A program made the position numbers and the translations under genes. The notes under the pieces were generated by a model that saw only the letters and a program-made list of their open reading frames with translations, was not told the DNA's origin and did no database searches. 32,434 bases of DNA from Erysipelotrichaceae bacterium (GTDB lineage Bacteria > Bacillota_I > Bacilli_A > Acholeplasmatales > Anaeroplasmataceae), in assembly GCA_015059145.1 (NCBI GenBank), contig SVAZ01000015.1, positions 1 through 32,434 on the forward strand, given 5' to 3'. Of the stretch, positions 30,445-32,434 are shown one piece after another; positions within the stretch are counted from its first letter, which is position 1; every line of letters begins with the position of its first letter.

Positions 30445-31056
30445 ATGAAAGCAGTTGTAGTGATTGGAAATAATTATAGTTTTAATAAAGATGATTTTAA
30501 GGATTCCTATGTCATAGGTGTAGATAGAGGAGCTTTATTATGCTTAGAGAATAATATTAAAATGAATATTGCTGTTGGTGATTTTGACTCTATTTCTGCT
30601 GAGGCTTTGGATTTGCTTTACAAGGAAACAAATGTAATTAAATTAAATCCAATCAAGGATGAAACTGATACCTTTGAAGCACTTAAATATTGTAATGGAT
30701 ACGATGAAATTATAATATTAGGTGGTATCACTGGAAAAAGAATTGAGCATTTTTATGCTAATTTATTGTTGTTAGAGCAAAATACTAAAATAAAAATCAA
30801 AGATGATAATTCTTTGATTTTTACTACTGATAAAGGTGTAATCATTCCTAAAAATGAATATAAATATATATCTATTTTTTCATTAGATGATAATACTAAT
30901 ATTTCACTTCAAGGATTTAAATATAATTTAGACTATTATAATTTAAAAAGAATTAATTCACTTGGTGTATCTAATGAGGTTTCAGATTTAATCGGTAAGA
31001 TTACATTGCATAATGGTAGAATAATTATACTATGCAGTAAGGATGATAATATATGA
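30445..31056 (+). CDS. thiN: Thiamine pyrophosphokinase
   Basis: 203 residues from the ATG at 30445, which has a TAGGAG ribosome site. An upstream in-frame ATG at 30388 lies inside the preceding gene and would add unrelated residues. It transfers pyrophosphate from ATP to thiamine to make thiamine diphosphate. Family marks are VIGVDRGALLCLENN, AVGDFDSIS, the substrate-site KDETDTFEALKYC and LGGITGKRIEHFYANLLLL (usually GATGGRLDH). The C-terminal beta domain is present. It ends with TGA, the only TGA stop among the genes here, and overlaps the next gene by four bases (ATGA). Proximity to mutS2 and trx is positional only. Confidence 0.93.
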   Translation: MKAVVVIGNNYSFNKDDFKDSYVIGVDRGALLCLENNIKMNIAVGDFDSISAEALDLLYKETNVIKLNPIKDETDTFEALKYCNGYDEIIILGGITGKRIEHFYANLLLLEQNTKIKIKDDNSLIFTTDKGVIIPKNEYKYISIFSLDDNTNISLQGFKYNLDYYNLKRINSLGVSNEVSDLIGKITLHNGRIIILCSKDDNI

Positions 31057-32348
31057 AATCATTTTATAAATATTTAATTCCTTCAGTTATAGCTACTGTA
31101 TTTTTATCAACATATGCTATAATTGATGGAATGTTTATAGGGCAAAAAATTGGTGATATTGGTCTTTCTGCAATAAATTTTGCTTGGCCAATAACATCAT
31201 TTCTTCAAAGTATTGGAATTGCTTTAGGATTATCTGGAGGAATATATATTTCCTCTTTAAATGGTAAAGATAAAATAGAAGAAGCTAATAGAATGAAGCT
31301 TACTGTAATTATAATTATTTCAATTATTTCTATAATTATGGGAATTACTATTTATTTCTTTAGTAGACCATTATTAAGCTTGTTTGGTGCTAAAGGTACT
31401 ACACTTGATTTAGGACATAGATATATCAAAATTATTTTAATAGGTTCACTTTTTCAAATGCTTGGAATTGGACTAACTCCACTTTTGAAGAATAGTGGTA
31501 AAGTCAAAATAGCTGCTGCAGCTGGATTTACTTCAATTGGAATAAATTTAATATTAGATTACATTTTTATGTATCCAATGAATTTAGGATTAGAGGGTGC
31601 TGCATTAGCTTCTGTACTAGCACAATTTTCATCCTTCATAGTTTGTATAATTCCATATATAAAAGAATTAAAGGGTGTTTATTTTACTAAAGAAAGCATG
31701 AAAAAGCTTTTCACTGGTGCTATTGCTCCGTTTGTTTTGAATTTCTCATATTCATTTATAATTATATTAACAAATGCATTATGCATGAATTATGGAGGGG
31801 ATGAGGCAGTTGCAGCATATACCTTACTTTCTTATTTGTTATATATAATTGGAGCTATTGGAACTGGTGTAGCTGATTCAATTCAACCATTGTTTTCGTA
31901 CAATCATGCTCAAGCAAACTATAAGGATAATTATCGTATGCTGCGTAAATGCTTGCTTATTAGCTTTATTTTATGCTTGCTAGCTTCATTATTATTTTTC
32001 TTTCTAAGAAATCCATTAGAAAAGCTATATAATTTGTCTTCACTAGCCTGTGAATATTATGAAAAGGCTATTATATATTATTTAATTGGATTTATATTTG
32101 TTTCCTTAATAAAGGTAATATGCTCATATTTCTATTCTATAAATGATAAAATGCGAGCCAATATAATTACATTATCTGAGCCAATTATTTTAACTCCACT
32201 TGTATATTTAATATTATGCTTAATATTAAATATAAATGGTGTTTGGATTAGTTTTACCATTATACAGGTATTATTATTGCTAATCGGAATATTCTTACTT
32301 TATAGAAGAAATAAATATGATTCAATTATGCAAAATGATTTGATATAA
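31053..32348 (+). CDS. MATE-family efflux transporter
   Basis: 431 residues with about 12 membrane helices in two related halves. The first half begins SFYKYLIPSVIATVFLSTYAIIDGMFIGQKIGDIGLSAINFAWP, as in many Firmicute MATE proteins. The central and second-half segments (LKNSGKVKIAAAAGFTSIGINLILDYIFMYP and NALCMNYGGDEAVAAYTLLSYLLYIIGAIGTGVADSIQPLFSYNHA) are typical of the NorM/MepA/DinF group. It should export a compound across the cytoplasmic membrane in exchange for Na+ or H+. The substrate cannot be told. Being next to thiN does not make it a thiamine carrier. The ATG overlaps the thiN stop, so the two are translationally coupled. Confidence 0.93.
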   Translation: MKSFYKYLIPSVIATVFLSTYAIIDGMFIGQKIGDIGLSAINFAWPITSFLQSIGIALGLSGGIYISSLNGKDKIEEANRMKLTVIIIISIISIIMGITIYFFSRPLLSLFGAKGTTLDLGHRYIKIILIGSLFQMLGIGLTPLLKNSGKVKIAAAAGFTSIGINLILDYIFMYPMNLGLEGAALASVLAQFSSFIVCIIPYIKELKGVYFTKESMKKLFTGAIAPFVLNFSYSFIIILTNALCMNYGGDEAVAAYTLLSYLLYIIGAIGTGVADSIQPLFSYNHAQANYKDNYRMLRKCLLISFILCLLASLLFFFLRNPLEKLYNLSSLACEYYEKAIIYYLIGFIFVSLIKVICSYFYSINDKMRANIITLSEPIILTPLVYLILCLILNINGVWISFTIIQVLLLLIGIFLLYRRNKYDSIMQNDLI

Positions 32349-32434
32349 TAAAGAAAAGGCGGTGATTAACTATTATTATTCAAGTACTAATTTATAAAAA
32401 AATAATAAAAGTTAATTACTCAAGACTAAAAATC
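32341..32434 (+). promoter_or_regulatory. Extended -10 and ribosome-site-like sequence at the window end
   Basis: TGATATAAT (32341-32349) overlaps the MATE stop, and AGGCGGTGA follows at 32357-32365. A gene may begin here, but no ATG, GTG or TTG lies at the right spacing with an open frame. A frame from ATT codons at 32372 stays open to the end for 21 codons, which is not significant. No hairpin seen. Confidence 0.3.

Noticed and set aside
31053-32348. Thiamine transporter role for the MATE protein because it follows thiN
   Set aside because: No thiamine (THI-box) riboswitch is seen upstream, and the sequence is a general MATE type. Overlapping genes in this compact genome often have unrelated roles.
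1-32434. Mycoplasma-type genetic code (TGA as Trp)
   Set aside because: Trp is written TGG in all genes checked, thiN ends in TGA, and no gene needs TGA readthrough.

Overview
The window is AT-rich (about 30% GC by eye), and every gene I can support lies on the + strand. It reads as a stretch of chromosome from a spore-forming, low-GC Gram-positive bacterium. The evidence is an intact spoIIGA-sigE-sigG sporulation cluster, Ile T-box control of ileS, extended -10 promoters (TGnTATAAT), Shine-Dalgarno sites of the GGAGG and GGTGAT types, and rho-independent terminators with AT-rich flanks. Tryptophan is coded by TGG and TGA is used as a stop (thiN), so the standard bacterial code applies rather than the mycoplasma code. 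Gene order and small protein sizes suggest a Bacilli lineage such as the uncultured gut orders near Erysipelotrichales/RF39. That placement is inference. No tRNA or rRNA genes, IS elements or CRISPR arrays were seen, and no gene-free stretch exceeds 300 bases.

Layout. 1-2364: the mother-cell and forespore sigma factor cluster spoIIGA-sigE-sigG, closed by a terminator. 2368-4059: ppa and ychF. 4158-4560: a small predicted lipoprotein with its own promoter and terminator. 4593-10280: a four-gene operon, jetA-jetB-jetC followed directly by a SepF-like gene, with one good promoter in front and one strong terminator behind. 10290-11416: a stand-alone GGDEF protein. 11437-15658: a MarR regulator and a two-subunit ABC exporter. 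15668-16673: a membrane M28-type peptidase. 16676-19660: T-box leader and ileS. 19664-22023: an unknown protein, deoC and deoD. 22037-24476: a YmfF/YmfH-type M16 peptidase pair. 24543-25032: a short ssb. 25056-27802: thyA-dfrA-plsC and an unknown membrane-anchored protein. 27820-32348: mutS2, a thioredoxin-like gene, thiN and a MATE transporter.

The most interesting region is 4593-10280. JetA, JetB and JetC are the kleisin, KITE-type and SMC subunits of a Wadjet/MukBEF-type DNA-loop-extruding complex. In Wadjet the complex works with the nuclease JetD, which destroys plasmids. Here no jetD is present in the window. The place it would normally take at the end of the operon holds a 114-residue protein that looks like SepF, the membrane and FtsZ-binding division protein. 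In Bacillus subtilis sepF lies between sigG and ileS (spoIIGA-sigE-sigG-ylm genes-sepF-ylmGH-divIVA-ileS). The same frame, spoIIGA-sigE-sigG ... sepF-like ... ileS, is kept here, with jetABC where the ylm genes would be. This suggests a nuclease-free SMC complex tied to chromosome handling at division rather than to plasmid defence. That is a hypothesis from gene content and order.

Smaller points include a sigma-G-type promoter inside the sigE-sigG junction, a possibly leaderless spoIIGA, a DHFR with the Arg44-equivalent replaced by Glu, a thioredoxin-like protein with only one active-site Cys, an SSB without the acidic tail tip, and an ABC exporter with one consistently degenerate ATP site.
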